Assembly (NCBI GenBank): GCA_020631735.1
Contig: CM036231.1
Coordinates: 3,747,831 to 3,811,830 of the forward strand
Direction: 5' to 3'
Length of the DNA: 64,000 nucleotides
Source: Saccharum officinarum
Lineage: Eukaryota; Streptophyta; Magnoliopsida; Poales; Poaceae
The translations under genes were made by a program, and so were the position numbers. The notes beneath the pieces were generated by a model, which saw nothing but the letters and a program-made list of their open reading frames with translations, searched no databases and had not been told where the DNA came from. Of this stretch, positions 33,641 to 45,136 are shown in pieces. Numbering within the stretch: the first letter of the stretch is position 1; each line of letters opens with the position of its first letter.

Positions 33641-34135
33641 TTTTTTATTTACCGGTACATGTGATGTTCATGTAGTATATATGTAATGTTCTATGAATAT
33701 TTTTTGATGTCCGCGAGTAGAAATGTAATGTTCTACGATATATTTTGTGATGCTCAGTAAGCATACGTGTATATTCTAGGATATACTTTGTGATATTTGG
33801 TGCATTTTTTCTTCTTTTATTTGACTCTAATTAATTATTTCACTAATTTTATTATTTTATTTTACATTTTCATGATATTTGTGATGTTCACGTAGTATAC
33901 ATAATATATTTAGTGATGTTCGTGTTGTCTTAATGTGATGTTCTACGATGTATCTGTGATGTTCGCATATTTTTCTTCTTTTTATTTGACTATAATTAAT
34001 TACTTCACTAATTTTTTTATTATTTTTTTTGTTTTTTAAATTTCATGATATATTTGATGTTCGCTTAGTATTAATGTGATATTCGATGATTATATTTAAA
34101 TACAGGTTCATCACGAGATAAATGTTCGTTAAAAT
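33640..34135. repeat. Degenerate tandem repeats, ~163-bp period
   Basis: The string ttatttgact-taattaatta with cactaatttt recurs at about 33817 and 33981. Between copies are repeated gtgatgttc and atgttctacgat motifs. No gene. Confidence 0.6.
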
Positions 34136-34149
34136 TTTTTTTATCGTGG

Positions 34150-34528
34150 GTTGGAGCACATGGACTCCGATGTGAGCACGACCTGTGGCTTGCCAGACAG
34201 CACGACGGTGTCCTTCCATGGCGAGGAGCTCCGCCGGCACGTCCGGCTCGTCCAGCCCAGCGTTGCTGATGACGCCCTCCCGCAGGCACCGCACCAGCTC
34301 CGGCTCGTCCACCAGGCCGCCGCGACCGACGTTGACGAGCACGCCGCCCCTGCCCAGCGCCTCCATCACCCCCCGGTCCACCACGTGCCGCGTATCCTCC
34401 GTCAGCGCGCACGACAGCACCAGCACGTCGCTGGCCACGCCGAGGGCGTGCGCCGTGGGGAAGAAGACGTCTGCCCGTGTTGACAGTTGCCCGCTCGGAG
34501 TCGGAGACGGCGACATCGACGGACCCAC
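34150..34528 (-). pseudogene. Fragment of a D-2-hydroxyacid dehydrogenase (hydroxyphenylpyruvate/hydroxypyruvate reductase-like)
   Basis: The minus strand encodes part of the C-terminal half of the NAD-binding domain: the run LVLSCALTEDTRHVV, then VLVNVGRGGLVDEPELV, which contains the conserved catalytic-type Arg of this family. Downstream the expected VFE segment before the EPDVP motif is missing, and the catalytic-His region (normally S/A-P/A-H-R) reads GHRRAV in altered context. There is no N-terminal half and no Rossmann GxGxxG. It is a broken gene piece about 190 bp upstream of, and divergent from, the third P450. It could be a captured fragment or the remains of a neighbouring gene. Family assignment is confident; the exact subfamily is not. 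Confidence 0.7.
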
Positions 34529-34642
34529 GGACCCACCACACCAGCGAATCCTAAGCTAAGCGAGCATGCGATGCCAGAGTAATTGCTGTGGCGTCCGACG
34601 ATCGAATGGCAGAGCAGCCGCTGCCGCTGCATATATATCCGC

Positions 34643-34719
34643 ACTGAAACAGGCGAAATCTGAGCGGCGTTGTACGGTACAGTGCAGCAACTAGTGGCAG
34701 TGGCATTGGAGTGGTCGAG
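34643..34719 (+). promoter_or_regulatory. Probable promoter/5' leader of the third P450
   Basis: A TATA-like string (catatatatcc) sits at about 34629-34639, roughly 85 bp before the ATG at 34720, a usual distance for a plant core promoter. The short leader ends in a GA-rich context. Upstream of it lies a decayed dehydrogenase fragment rather than ordinary intergenic DNA. Confidence 0.4.
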
Positions 34720-36398
34720 ATGAGCGGCAGTGGCATGGGAGTGGTCCTCGCTGCGCTCGCTGCGGCGTTGGTCCCGTTGCTGTGGGCGGCGCTGGTGCGC
34801 CAAGTGTGGCGGCCGTACGCCGTGGCACGGGCGTTCGCGCGGCAGGGCGTCCGGGGCCCGCCGTACCGCTTCTACGTGGCGGCGAGCGGCGAGGCGCTGG
34901 AGCGGAGCTCCAACGACATCGTCCGCCGCGTGATGCCGCACGTGCGGGCGTGGGCGTCGCTCTACGGCAAGGTGTTCCTGTCGTGGACCGGCTCGACGCC
35001 GAGGCTGTGGGCGGGTGACCTCGACATGGCGAAGCGGATCCTCTCCGACAAGGCCGGGCTGTACGTGAAGCCGGACCAGGGACCCGCCTTGCTGGCGCTC
35101 TTGGGCATGGGCCTGGTCTTCACCGAGGGCGACGACTGGGCGCGCCACCGCCGCGTCGTGCACCCGGCGTTCGCCATGGACAGGCTCAAGTCGATGACGG
35201 CGGCGATGGCGGCGTGCGCGGCCGAGGTGATCGGGGACTGGGAGGCGCGCGTCGCGGCGTCGGCGAGCGGGGAGGCGACGGTGGAGGTCGGCCAGTGGTT
35301 CACGGAGCTCACCGCCGACGTCATCTCGCACACCGCGTTCGGCAGCAGCTACCGGCAGGGGAAAGAGGTGTTCCTGGCGCAGCAGGAGCTCCAGCTCATG
35401 GTCTTCGCCTCCATCAACAACGTCGTCGTGCGCGTCCCGGGCATGGATCACGTGCCGACCAAGGCCAACGTGCGCCGGTGGCAGCTCGAGCGCACCGTGC
35501 GGGGCACGCTCACGGCCATCATCGATGAGCGCCTGGCCTCGGCTAAGGAATCCAAGGGCTACGGTAACGACCTGCTCGGCCTCATGTTGAAGGCCAACGC
35601 CGGCGACGACAACGGCAAGACGCAGCAGGTCATGAGCATGGACGAGATCATCGACGAGTGCAAAACGTTCTTCTTCGCCGGCCACGACACGACCGCGCAC
35701 CTCCTGACCTGGACCATGTTCCTCCTCGGCACCCACCCTGAGTGGCAGCAGCGGCTCAGGGAGGAGGTGCTCCGCGAGTGCGGCGGCGCCGAGGTGCCCC
35801 TCAACGACGACGCCCTCAACAAGCTCAAGCTTGTAAGTAATTATAATTAAATTAAAGCCCTGATCGGCCGGCCATGACCATGAACGAGAAGTACAAGACA
35901 CTACTGTGATTAAACCGACGGTGCCCGTGATCGTGGTTAGTCAATTTGCAGGTGACGATGGTGCTGTACGAGACGCTCCGGCTGTACGGCGCGGCCAACA
36001 TTATCGACAGGCAGGCGACGGCGGACGTGGACCTCTGCGGCGTAAAGGTGCCCAAGGGCACGCACCTGGCGATCCCGTTCCCGATGCTCCACCGAGACGA
36101 GGAGGTGTGGGGCGCGGACGCCGGCGAGTTCGACCCGCTCCGGTTTCGGGACGGCGTGGGTAGGGCGGCCGCGTACCCGAACGCGCTGCTGGCCTTCTCC
36201 CTGGGCCCGCGGTCGTGCATCGGGCAGGACTTCGCGATGCTGGAGGCCAAGGTGACGCTGGCGCTCATCCTGCGGCAGTTCGCCTTCGAGGTGGCGCCGG
36301 AGTACGTGCACGCGCCGGCCGCCTTCCTGACTCTGCAGCCATCGAAAGGGCTCCCCGTCGTGCTCAGGCTCTTGGATCCGCACACTTTGGCCAGTTGA
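34720..36398 (+). CDS. CYP72-clan (CYP709-like) cytochrome P450, third copy, intact
   Basis: Two exons, 34720-35832 and 35952-36398, separated by a GT-AG intron (gtaagt donor, tttgcag acceptor) at the same codon as in the other two copies. It predicts 519 residues without interruption. Visible elements in order are a hydrophobic anchor (about residues 7-27), the W-R-P-Y-A-V-A-R-A-F motif, the C-helix WxxHRR motif, the I-helix AGHDTT at about residue 320, ETLR at about 378-381, FDPLRF, and the heme loop FSLGPRSCIG with Cys near 460. All catalytic signatures are present, so it should be an active monooxygenase. It is clearly a paralogue of the two arm copies rather than a third copy of the arm, because flanking DNA does not match. 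A second ATG at 34735 is a possible alternative start. CYP709 members elsewhere hydroxylate fatty acids or hormone-related molecules; the substrate here cannot be read from sequence. Confidence 0.92.
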
Positions 36399-37450
36399 AA
36401 CATGTTGCAGTCCTATATATTGGCGTCCATCTCCAGTTTGACGATAGTAGTTTGCTGTGATTCCTCGTGCCAGTGTCAGTGTCACCTTCTTTTCTGTCTT
36501 CTTCTCTCTTATCTCCAGCAGGCGTCGACCTGGTGGGGAGTTCGGTCCCCCACAGCGAGCGAGCGACGACTTAAGCGGTCCGGTCCCCTAGCGGTAGATC
36601 TAAAAAAAATACTCCTCTTTCTCATGTCAAATCCAATCAAATGTTAGTATGCATGATTTTCTTAAAAATGTTTCCGTAACTTTTATTTGGAAATTGTTTG
36701 TGGCTGATTTTGTGCAAACGAAATTTTTAAGAAACTTTGGCCATAACTCTTTGTTTCAACAAACTGTACCAGAAAGTTTTGCGTCCACAACTTATGTTCA
36801 CAAATTATGCCTTGTTTTCACAGGTCATATGAATACTAGCAAAATATGCTCGCGCGTTGTAACTGAACATACAACTTGCATCCTTTTATATACCAATATG
36901 TTTCCTTTATATTTCAATATGTTTTGAAATTAGATTCTATATCGTTATTAGGCACGCGCTATTCTAACTCACTAAGCACGAGGCCGTGAGTTGGGGTCAC
37001 GGATTTGACAATAAACTAATTAAGACTCTTATGAAATTCATTGTCTCTTACTCTTAGTAAAATCGACCATAACTCTTATTCTCGGGGGGAGTGGAGTACC
37101 CGATATACCGAAAGAGAGTGTGAGGGACGGAAATCTTGATGAACCCGTAGATATACAATTTGTTGCGCAGCGTCCACACCAATGATAATGAGCTATGCTA
37201 TTACTGCTCTAACTCGTTTGGCTACCAGAGGTTTAGATATATTTGTTTCCGAATTGGGTTATGCAAACGCTTTGTATTCGAGCATTTTTTTGAATCAGAT
37301 TCCATTCCATGCGTGAATATGCTACTTAACTTATACCTCGCCGCTCTGGCACTGCAGTGGCGGCGTCATCAGTGGCGGAGGGGGGGAGGGGGCTGGGGGG
37401 CCTGGCACCCCCAATGTTCTACTAACCCCTCTATTAGATATACTTATATA
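36399..37450. other. Intergenic DNA between the third P450 and the right arm
   Basis: No gene seen. A G-rich run lies at about 37375-37405. It marks the inner flank of the right inverted-repeat arm and has no counterpart beyond the gap at 9031. Confidence 0.5.
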
Positions 37451-37713
37451 CTCCTTTCGTATTGGATTTAGAAGTCGTTTTTGATAAGGTTTGGGTCAAA
37501 CATTGGGAATATAAATCATCAATAACTTTTAAGTTGTTGAATTTGTAAATGTAAAAATTATATGAATAGATTTGTCTTGAAAAATATTTTCATAAAAGTA
37601 TACATATATAACTTTTCCATAAATATTTTTTCAAAAACAAGAGGTTAATTAAAGTTGTGTTTTGGAGACTGTGTCGCTGTCCTAAACGACTTCTAAATCC
37701 GATACGGAGGGAG
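37451..37713. mobile_element. Stowaway-like MITE at the inner end of the right arm
   Basis: Complete copy of 263 bp with inverted ends: ctcctttcgtattggattta at the left and the complement of ctccctccgtatcggattta at the right. The left end is preceded by TA, but the right is followed by CA, so target duplication is uncertain. The arm-to-arm match stops within a few bases of its left end. Confidence 0.65.
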
Positions 37714-40499
37714 CATGTGTTTAATTGGTATATTTAGTCCCTCTTTAGAGCAACCCTAAGAGAGTAGTCATTTATGTTGTGAAATGCTATTTTAGGTACT
37801 TTTGGAAGCATCATGGCTCCGACAGCTATTCTATCATGTTTTCCAAAATAACAAGTCATCCATCTCGCACTTCTCGCTGGGTATAAATAGCAAGCCGTGA
37901 AGGCTAGCCATCTGCATGGTGGTGTGCAAGAAAATGGCGGGAGTACAGGAAATAGAGAAGCGAACCAATCTCAGCATCAGCTTTGAAAAATAGATAATGA
38001 GAATTTTAGAAGGACTGTTGCAAGCGTCGCTGCCGCTGTTCATCTTCTTCGACTCTTCGGCTTCGCGTTGCGCGAGTCGGCGTCCGGCATCTCTGCGCTG
38101 CGCCTCCGCCCACTCGCCCGAGCCCGGAGAGGCGGAGACGAGAGAGATGTCATGCGCCTGTTCGGCCCTGCAAGCCTACTGACCTGCCGACCTGCCGCTG
38201 CTCAGCTGTTGCTTGCCGCATTGCACAGCGCGACTGTTATCTAATCGCACAATCAATCTGGTAAGGTGCGACTCCTACTCGTCAGTCTCCTTATTATTTT
38301 AGTATTGTTGGTCTGGCCGATTATCTAATCAATAACCACTATCTAAATTCCCTTTATGATTTTAGATAATACGAAGAGAAAGGCCATTCATAGTAATAAT
38401 TTTTATTAAAGCCTACTATCTAATCAATAACCATTATCTAAATTTATCATGTCCACCATAGGATAATATTGTTTGGTAATTTATATATATTGATAAGGAA
38501 TTGGCTACATCAACTAGTACTGATGATAGTATTAAAGCCTATGATCTTGCTGCTAGTTGTAGAGCTGATCGCATGATCCATGGTTATCGGTTTTTACTTT
38601 GTCCATTGCCCCTGCACCCCCCCTATACTCAAATCTTGGCTCTGCCCCTGCGGCCAGAGTTAAAAGGTGTCTGAGGGAGGCGGGGTAGGCGTAAGCGCCT
38701 GTTGCTCTGCTCAACGGACTTTCGGCCTCCTCCTCCATGTCATAGGGGAGCAGCCGCATCACGCCGGTGTCAGTAGCGTCCAAGGGCACCATTGGTATCC
38801 TTTTTTGCTTTTTGTGCATTTTCTCACAGCAAGAGGGTGTGCATAAGTGCTATTGTAAATATGGCACAAAATAAAATAAATTTGATTGCAAGAGGGTATT
38901 TCAGTTATTTTTGTACGGCGCTCAACGTGCCAAGTGTCTAGCCGCCGTTTATTTTCGATGCATGTGCTCCACAAGCCTAAGTCAATTGGCTTCTATGGTT
39001 TAAGATATAATAAAGAATGAACTACCCTTAATAATCGGAATGTCAATTGCTCGATTATTTTTGTCCTATCGCAACAATGTTACATTGAGTTTTGATTTTG
39101 TGCAAAGTTAAAGTTGGGTTCCAATTAAAATAAGTTTCTTCTATTTTAGTCGACTACTTAGCTTAGGTGTCAAAATCGGCTTTGGTAAATAGTTGCTAAC
39201 ACCGAGGGATGGCCATTTTGTCCAATCTCTGCTTCGTGGTTACCACTTAGCAAGAGTAAAAGTTGCAAACGATTTCTAAAATAACAAGAATCTCATGAGT
39301 TGGATCATGTGCATTAGCTGATAACATCAAACATATAAAATAATGGCCTTGTTTGGATCTGCTAGAGCTAGTTTGAGCTAGTTTGAGTCAAACTATCCCA
39401 AAAGTTTCCAAACAAGAGGGCTAGAGCTAGTTTTTAGCAACTAGCCCACCAAAAAAAACTATCCCTCCAAAGGGGTGGTTATTTGGGCTAGTTTTGATAG
39501 GGTCCACAGAAAAGTGTATTTTTCTTATCCTTGAGCCGCACCAGATCCATCCCCATCACACCCCAGCCGCACCCGCGCGAGAAAGTGCGCCGCGCCGCTG
39601 ACGGCCCTAGCGGACGAATCCAGACGCGCCGCCGGCCTTAGGCTCGCCGCCGGCCACCTCTCCGCCGTCCATCTCCCTCGAGCCGCCGACCTCTCCCTCG
39701 CGGCGCCGGCCGTCCATCTCCGTATAGCAGCAAGCTCCTAACCTTGCGGTCTTGAGTTTATATTTTTTTTTTTTGAATTCCACGGGAGTTGCCGGGCAGA
39801 GGAGCAGCCGGGACCGTTTAGATAGAAGGGCAGTAGGGTGGCTGAGTGGGCCGTGTGGTTAAATTAAATAGAATAGGACAGATGAAAAAAGGTAAAAATT
39901 TTACCTCTTTATTATTAGATATAAATATAGATTTTTTTTGTTTTTCATATTTCTGTTCACCAACTGTGTATAATCTTTGTTTTCACAAATTGTGTAACTA
40001 ATTTTCTTTATGGACGACGGAGGGGAAGAGGGACCCCACCTAGATTTCAATTTAGGCGGCCCAGTTAGACCAATAATTCATAAGGGTACACATCATTTCT
40101 TGCTTGTATAATAATTTCTTCTATTTACAAACAGACATTATTTCTTGCTTGTATAATAATTTTTTTCTACTTAACAGTGCAATTTCTTGCTCCGTTGGGA
40201 TTGAGCGACTATTCACTGATTAGCATGCCACTATTGACGCGCAATTAACGACAGATTGAGCTTCCATTCCCTGATTAGCACGCCGCTATTGACGTACGAT
40301 TCACAGTGCAACGTGCCAAATGAATAATGTACAGCTGAGGAAGAGAAGAAAACAGGATTGTTTCGGCCCACAAAGGTTCGGCTCACCAAGGATGATCCAT
40401 TTCGTTTCTTTGTTTTCTTTTTGAAATAGCAAAGTGGCAAGCGCAAATTGCACGTCTACTATGCTGTCAACCCTAAGTACAACTTAGTATAAACTCTAC

Positions 40500-40665
40500 T
40501 GTGGCTAAGGGTCACCTTCCTTTTCATTTTCTTGTTGTTCTAGGTTGTTTTAGTTTTTCTACTACTGTCTCAGTGGTTTATAACCTATGCTACGAGGGCT
40601 CTCTCGTAGTAGCATTGTGTAATTCTATTCCTCTTAATGAAATATGTGTGGCAGCGTTGCTCATC
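40500..40665 (+). mobile_element. LINE 3'-UTR-like remnant, right arm
   Basis: Plus-strand partner of 5735-5905 with the same hairpin-like stretch and the same terminal ttaatgaaat motif. No coding sequence is left. Confidence 0.4.
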
Positions 40666-40666
40666 C

Positions 40667-40960
40667 GGCCAAGCCGGCTCGGCAACGGCTAGCACAGGGA
40701 GGCGCAGCAGGATGCAGCAAGGTAGGCCGGCTTGGCTGGCCGGCCGATCAGCCAAGGCAATCCAACGGCTGGAGATGGCCATAGGGGCACGCGGCTTCCA
40801 GCCGACCTGGCTAGCCTTGTCGTCGGCTTGTGACCAGCCGGCCTGGCTGCTTGGCCGGCCGGTCAGGCCGCTCAGCAAGGGGGCGCAGCCCAGCCAAGCG
40901 CATGGAAGAGGGAGGCCGGCCTGGCTGGATTGAGGACCGGCCAGGTTGGTTTAGCTGGAT
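40667..40960. repeat. GC-rich degenerate repeats, right arm
   Basis: Counterpart of 5440-5734. Short ORFs crossing it differ between arms because of indels, as expected for non-coding repeat DNA. Confidence 0.5.
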
Positions 40961-41196
40961 GTTGATCCCCTTCTTTCTCCTTTTTTCCAAATCTTTATGC
41001 AATGTTCCATATATTAATTTGTACCAATATTTTCTCCAGAAGCATTGCCTAAAAAGTTATCTCATGCCTCCGGATCTTTAAGCGTCGACAACCTCCATTT
41101 ACTGTAGATTATATCATTCAGGTTTAAATGTTTCATGCTCCATGGATCTCTTCTTGCCATTGCCATTGGTCGATATAGGATCTTTACTAGTAATTT

Positions 41197-41425
41197 ATGG
41201 CAAGCAATATTGAAATCAATGAGGATCCAACTAAATTTAAGCAGTGGCTATCACCCGTCAATCAGATGGTCAAACTGAGAGAGTCGATCAATGCCTATGC
41301 ATGGGTTTTGTCAACCCACCAAATTGCTCTATTAGTTCTCTTTGATAGAGTGGTGGTACAACACATGCTTCCATACATCACTCAACATGACTCCATTTCA
41401 AGCACTCTATAGCTATCCTCCTCCT
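41197..41425 (+). mobile_element. Gypsy integrase-core remnant, right arm
   Basis: Plus-strand counterpart of the left-arm integrase remnant, with the same SDGQTERV and YNT/MTPFQALY motifs and the same inserted base. It is in the same orientation as the gypsy pieces at 42.5 and 44.3 kb, so all three may descend from related insertions. Confidence 0.7.
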
Positions 41426-42485
41426 ATGGCAGTGGCGGGCCCAGCAGATAGTCCAGGTAGACCCGGGACTACCCTGGAATTTGGCCCAATAACTATTTAG
41501 CACATAGCACTATGCAGCCCATAACAGATTTGGCCCACACATCCACCATTCACTCATCAGCCCAGGCAGCACCAACACGAGACGGGCAGAGGCCATGACT
41601 CCTCTGAGCGAGACGAAAGGCCACGACGACTTCGATGCTTCCCTCTACTCCGACGCGCACACGAGGCCATTGCAGACCGCCGCTCCAGCCGAGCCCTGAG
41701 GCCAAGCGGCAGAGTTCCCCCGCCGGCCTCCTGCCACCGGTCGCCCGCCCCACCACCACCGCCTCGCCTCGTGCTGAGCGGCCTCCTGCCACCGTGGCCC
41801 TGCGTGGTCACCTGGCCGGGCTCCGCCAGTCCGCCGCCGGCGCGGGTGCCAAGCAGTTGGCCAGGCCGGCCGGCGGCCGCCCAGTCTGCCCTTCTGGCCT
41901 GCTCATTACCATCCTAGTGAGTTCTGTGCGGACATTGGAGAATGGAGAATGGAGATTTGACTGTAAATTGGACTTAGAGACTGTGGATGTACGAGCCTAG
42001 AATTAATGAAATCTTTTGTTATTTTTCAGAAAATTGAGCCATGAAATATATATATAAAAAAGAAAATTAAGGCATAAATAAATCAAATATTATATTTTTT
42101 CAGAAACATGTGAGGAAGAAATATCGCAATTTGGTTAATTTATAGTCAAGTATATCGAACTTTTTTTAATTTTACTATATTGCTTATAAAAATTTTGACT
42201 AGGACTACCCTGATTTTAAATCTTGGGTCCGCCACCCTCGTCAAATTCTACATAAAAACAACTGGTTCAACAACTCACCAAATAGAATCTCCACAAAGCT
42301 CAATAATCCAGAATCAAGCTTCAAGCTGAACAATTCAACATTTTCGACATGGTCTACCTAAAGCTCCAACCATATCGCCGCACTTCACTTAGCATTCACA
42401 AACATTGAAACCTCCACTCCAAGTACTACGGCCCCTTTTGCAGGCAAAGTGGCAGACAAATTGCAAAATACTACTACCAGAGGGC

Positions 42486-42765
42486 TATCAACTTCACCAT
42501 GTCTTCTATTCCTTGTCAACCAGCTTAAACAACACCTTTGTCCTGTCCCATGCCCTGACCTTCCTCTGATTGATGATCGACCAGCATGACAACATCAAAG
42601 TGGCCCTAGTTACGATTCTTGAACGATGTCTTGTCCCTCGTAACAATGAATCAATAGTCCAATGGTTAGTTGAGTGGCTCAACTACCTGATTCTAAAGTT
42701 ACATGGGGGATGCAACTTTTATTAGGAAGATTTTTTCCACCATTCATCCTTAAGGGCTTATTCAC
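42486..42765 (+). mobile_element. Second decayed gypsy integrase C-terminal remnant, right arm
   Basis: Plus-strand counterpart of 3655-3930 with the same stop codons and the same loss of the LTR-side sequence. This shows that the decay predates the inverted duplication. Confidence 0.5.
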
Positions 42766-43757
42766 ACATCGACAATCTGATGGCACACGAGTTATTAGTG
42801 GCCTCTGCCTTTTGGTGCCTAAATGCACATTATAAATTCTGTCAGATATTAACAGTGTTAAGGCTCTTTATTATGTTAATGATCGTCCATGCTATTTAGG
42901 TAAACTCAAATCAAATGTAGAGCAGAAGTAGCGGTAGCAGCAGCTTAGTTCCTCGCCACCGGCGACTTGTGTATCAGGATGGACTCGATCGCTATTTGAA
43001 TATGTAACGGCACAGGGGTGACAACAAGGCAAGCCAAGGGCGTCTTCACTAGGAGAAAGCGCATTTACCAATTTATGTAATGAACTACCGTATGACATGT
43101 GGGTCCGAGTGACCAGTGTGTCCGCGGCTTATATTCCGAACTGTGGATTGTAAGAGACCATCGAATATTCTGAAATACTAAAAACTTGAAAGCAGAGAGG
43201 TTCCTCTCGGCTTCGTTCCCCACTCCGGCGATTCCATCTTGTTGCTCACGTCTTCGGCGATCCGCCGTAGGCCAGGGGTGTTACAGAATACTGCTACTAG
43301 TACCACCTGAATCGATTTGCTTCTTGATCCTTCAGGGTCTGACTCTGACAGACAGCCAGTAAAATGGAATTCTGTCCTCGGAGCCCTTGACGATATTGAT
43401 AGGCAGCCATTTGTATTCCAAACTTCCAATACAAATATTGAAAAAGAAGCAGTCTACCAACTTTTCTTTCACAAGTCCACATGTTGATCTCATGCATTAC
43501 TCAATCAAGTCAGATAAAAAAATCATGTTACTATCAGAAAGGCGGAAATAACAAAGACATTAAAAAAAAGGATACACCCTAGGCTAGACATACGTGCAAA
43601 GAGGATCTCATCCCCTCACATCTGAACGGTAGATAATTACGAGAGCGCTCTAGTATCCTTGTTCACAAGATGATCACTCATGGCGTTCTATGCAGAATCT
43701 ATACGCTATAAAAACATATATGACTGCTGAGGATGTATATGAAAAGAAAAAACGTAT

Positions 43758-44081
43758 CACTCAACATATCACTCAAGGCGGCCTTCTGGGAGCTGCTTTC
43801 AGACTCCACCCATGACGCGCTACAGCTTCTTCTTAGTGGGGAGTTCGACCCAGTGGCCATGGAGCTGAACATGATCGGGTTGGACGACGAGGACAACTAG
43901 CCCATCGGCACCAGCACCTTTGTCGTTATAGTTTCATGTAATTACAACCTCGTGCGAGTGTCGTAAGGGTGTGGGGTACATTTTTCGGTAATCTTCGGAT
44001 TACCGTAAGTTCACCCTGTCTATAACAAAACTTCTTTATTCTGCTTAATGAAATACGTGCTATAGCACGTTCTCGAAAAAA
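43758..44081 (+). mobile_element. 5'-truncated LINE-type retroposed insertion with 16-bp target duplication, right arm
   Basis: In this arm the flanking direct repeats are perfect: aaaagaaaaaacgtat at 43742-43757 and again at 44082-44097, with the poly(A) tail between. The insert is 324 bp. The same insertion is in both arms, so it preceded the duplication. Confidence 0.75.
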
Positions 44082-44307
44082 AAAAGAAAAAACGTATACG
44101 CTTCCAGCCTTCCAGAAAGCAAGTACGTTGTTGCTATCACCCAAGTCATCCGTGATCTCACCAAAAGGCCCCTGCCGCCGGCTGCTGGCGTGCGAGCTCG
44201 CTTCAAGTCTGCGCCCGTCCATTCGCAAGGCCGTCGCATCTTCCCTCGTCAGACAAAGCTTTTGCCTTGTACTTAGCGGCCGGTCGCTGGCGACATCGCC
44301 GGACGCC

Positions 44308-44960
44308 CTTTCGCACTTTGGAGCCCTGCCGGAGGGCTGTCAACTTCGCTCTATCTTCCATGTCAGCCAGCTTAAACAACGCCTTGGTCTTCAAGTTGTC
44401 CCATTCCCTAACCTTCCTCTGATTGACGATCATGGCAAGATCAAAGTGGCCCCAATTAGGATTCTTCAACGCTGTCTTGTCCCTCGCAACAACGAATCAG
44501 TAGTCCAATGATTGATATAGTGGCTGAACCTACCTGCTTCTAAAGCTACATGAGAGAATGCAAATTTTATTAGGAAGTTTTTTTTTCCATCATTTCATCC
44601 TTAAGGGCAAGGATTTTTAGACGGGAGGTGTTGTCAGGAACTCTGAATATTGTGGCTTCAGTCTGTCAGTTCAGTATACGGAATCAGGCTTCAGGCTTCA
44701 GATAGGGAGTCGGCAAGAAAGAGTACCGGTTCACCGGTTTCATTTAGAGCCACACATCAACAATCTGATGTAGATCTCACAAAGGCTTGCGAGATCGCTT
44801 GAAGTCTTCGACCGTCCGTCAGCAAGACAGCAACTTCCCTCGTCAGACAAAGCCCTTGCCTTGTACTTAACGCCGGTCGCAACTCGCAATCAGTCGCTGG
44901 TGACTTCGCCGGAGGCACGACAAAGCTCAAAGTGCTAAGCAGAGAAGCTGTTGAAAATTT
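44308..44960 (+). mobile_element. Ty3/gypsy 3' remnant and adjoining LTR-like sequence, right arm
   Basis: Right-arm counterpart of the left-arm remnant. The integrase C-terminal motif lies at 44355-44515, a polypurine-like tract at 44620-44630, and an LTR-like start TGTCAGG at 44632. The LTR end is not recognisable, but LTR-derived DNA seems to extend to within a few hundred bases of the P450 start at 45137. A module at 44813-44935 (cccttgccttgtacttaacg) repeats one at 44213-44325. Confidence 0.55.
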
Positions 44961-45136
44961 GACATCGACACCGTATTTTACGACGGCAATTCAGCTTCTG
45001 CTTGATAATATATATACACAGTGACAATGGCACACACGACGACATCACATCGCAGTACTACCCTCCTCCGTGCGGATCGCAGTTCGCTTCGCAGGGTGCA
45101 CGCCGAGTTCTCGTTCGTATCCTCCTGTTGCTCGAC

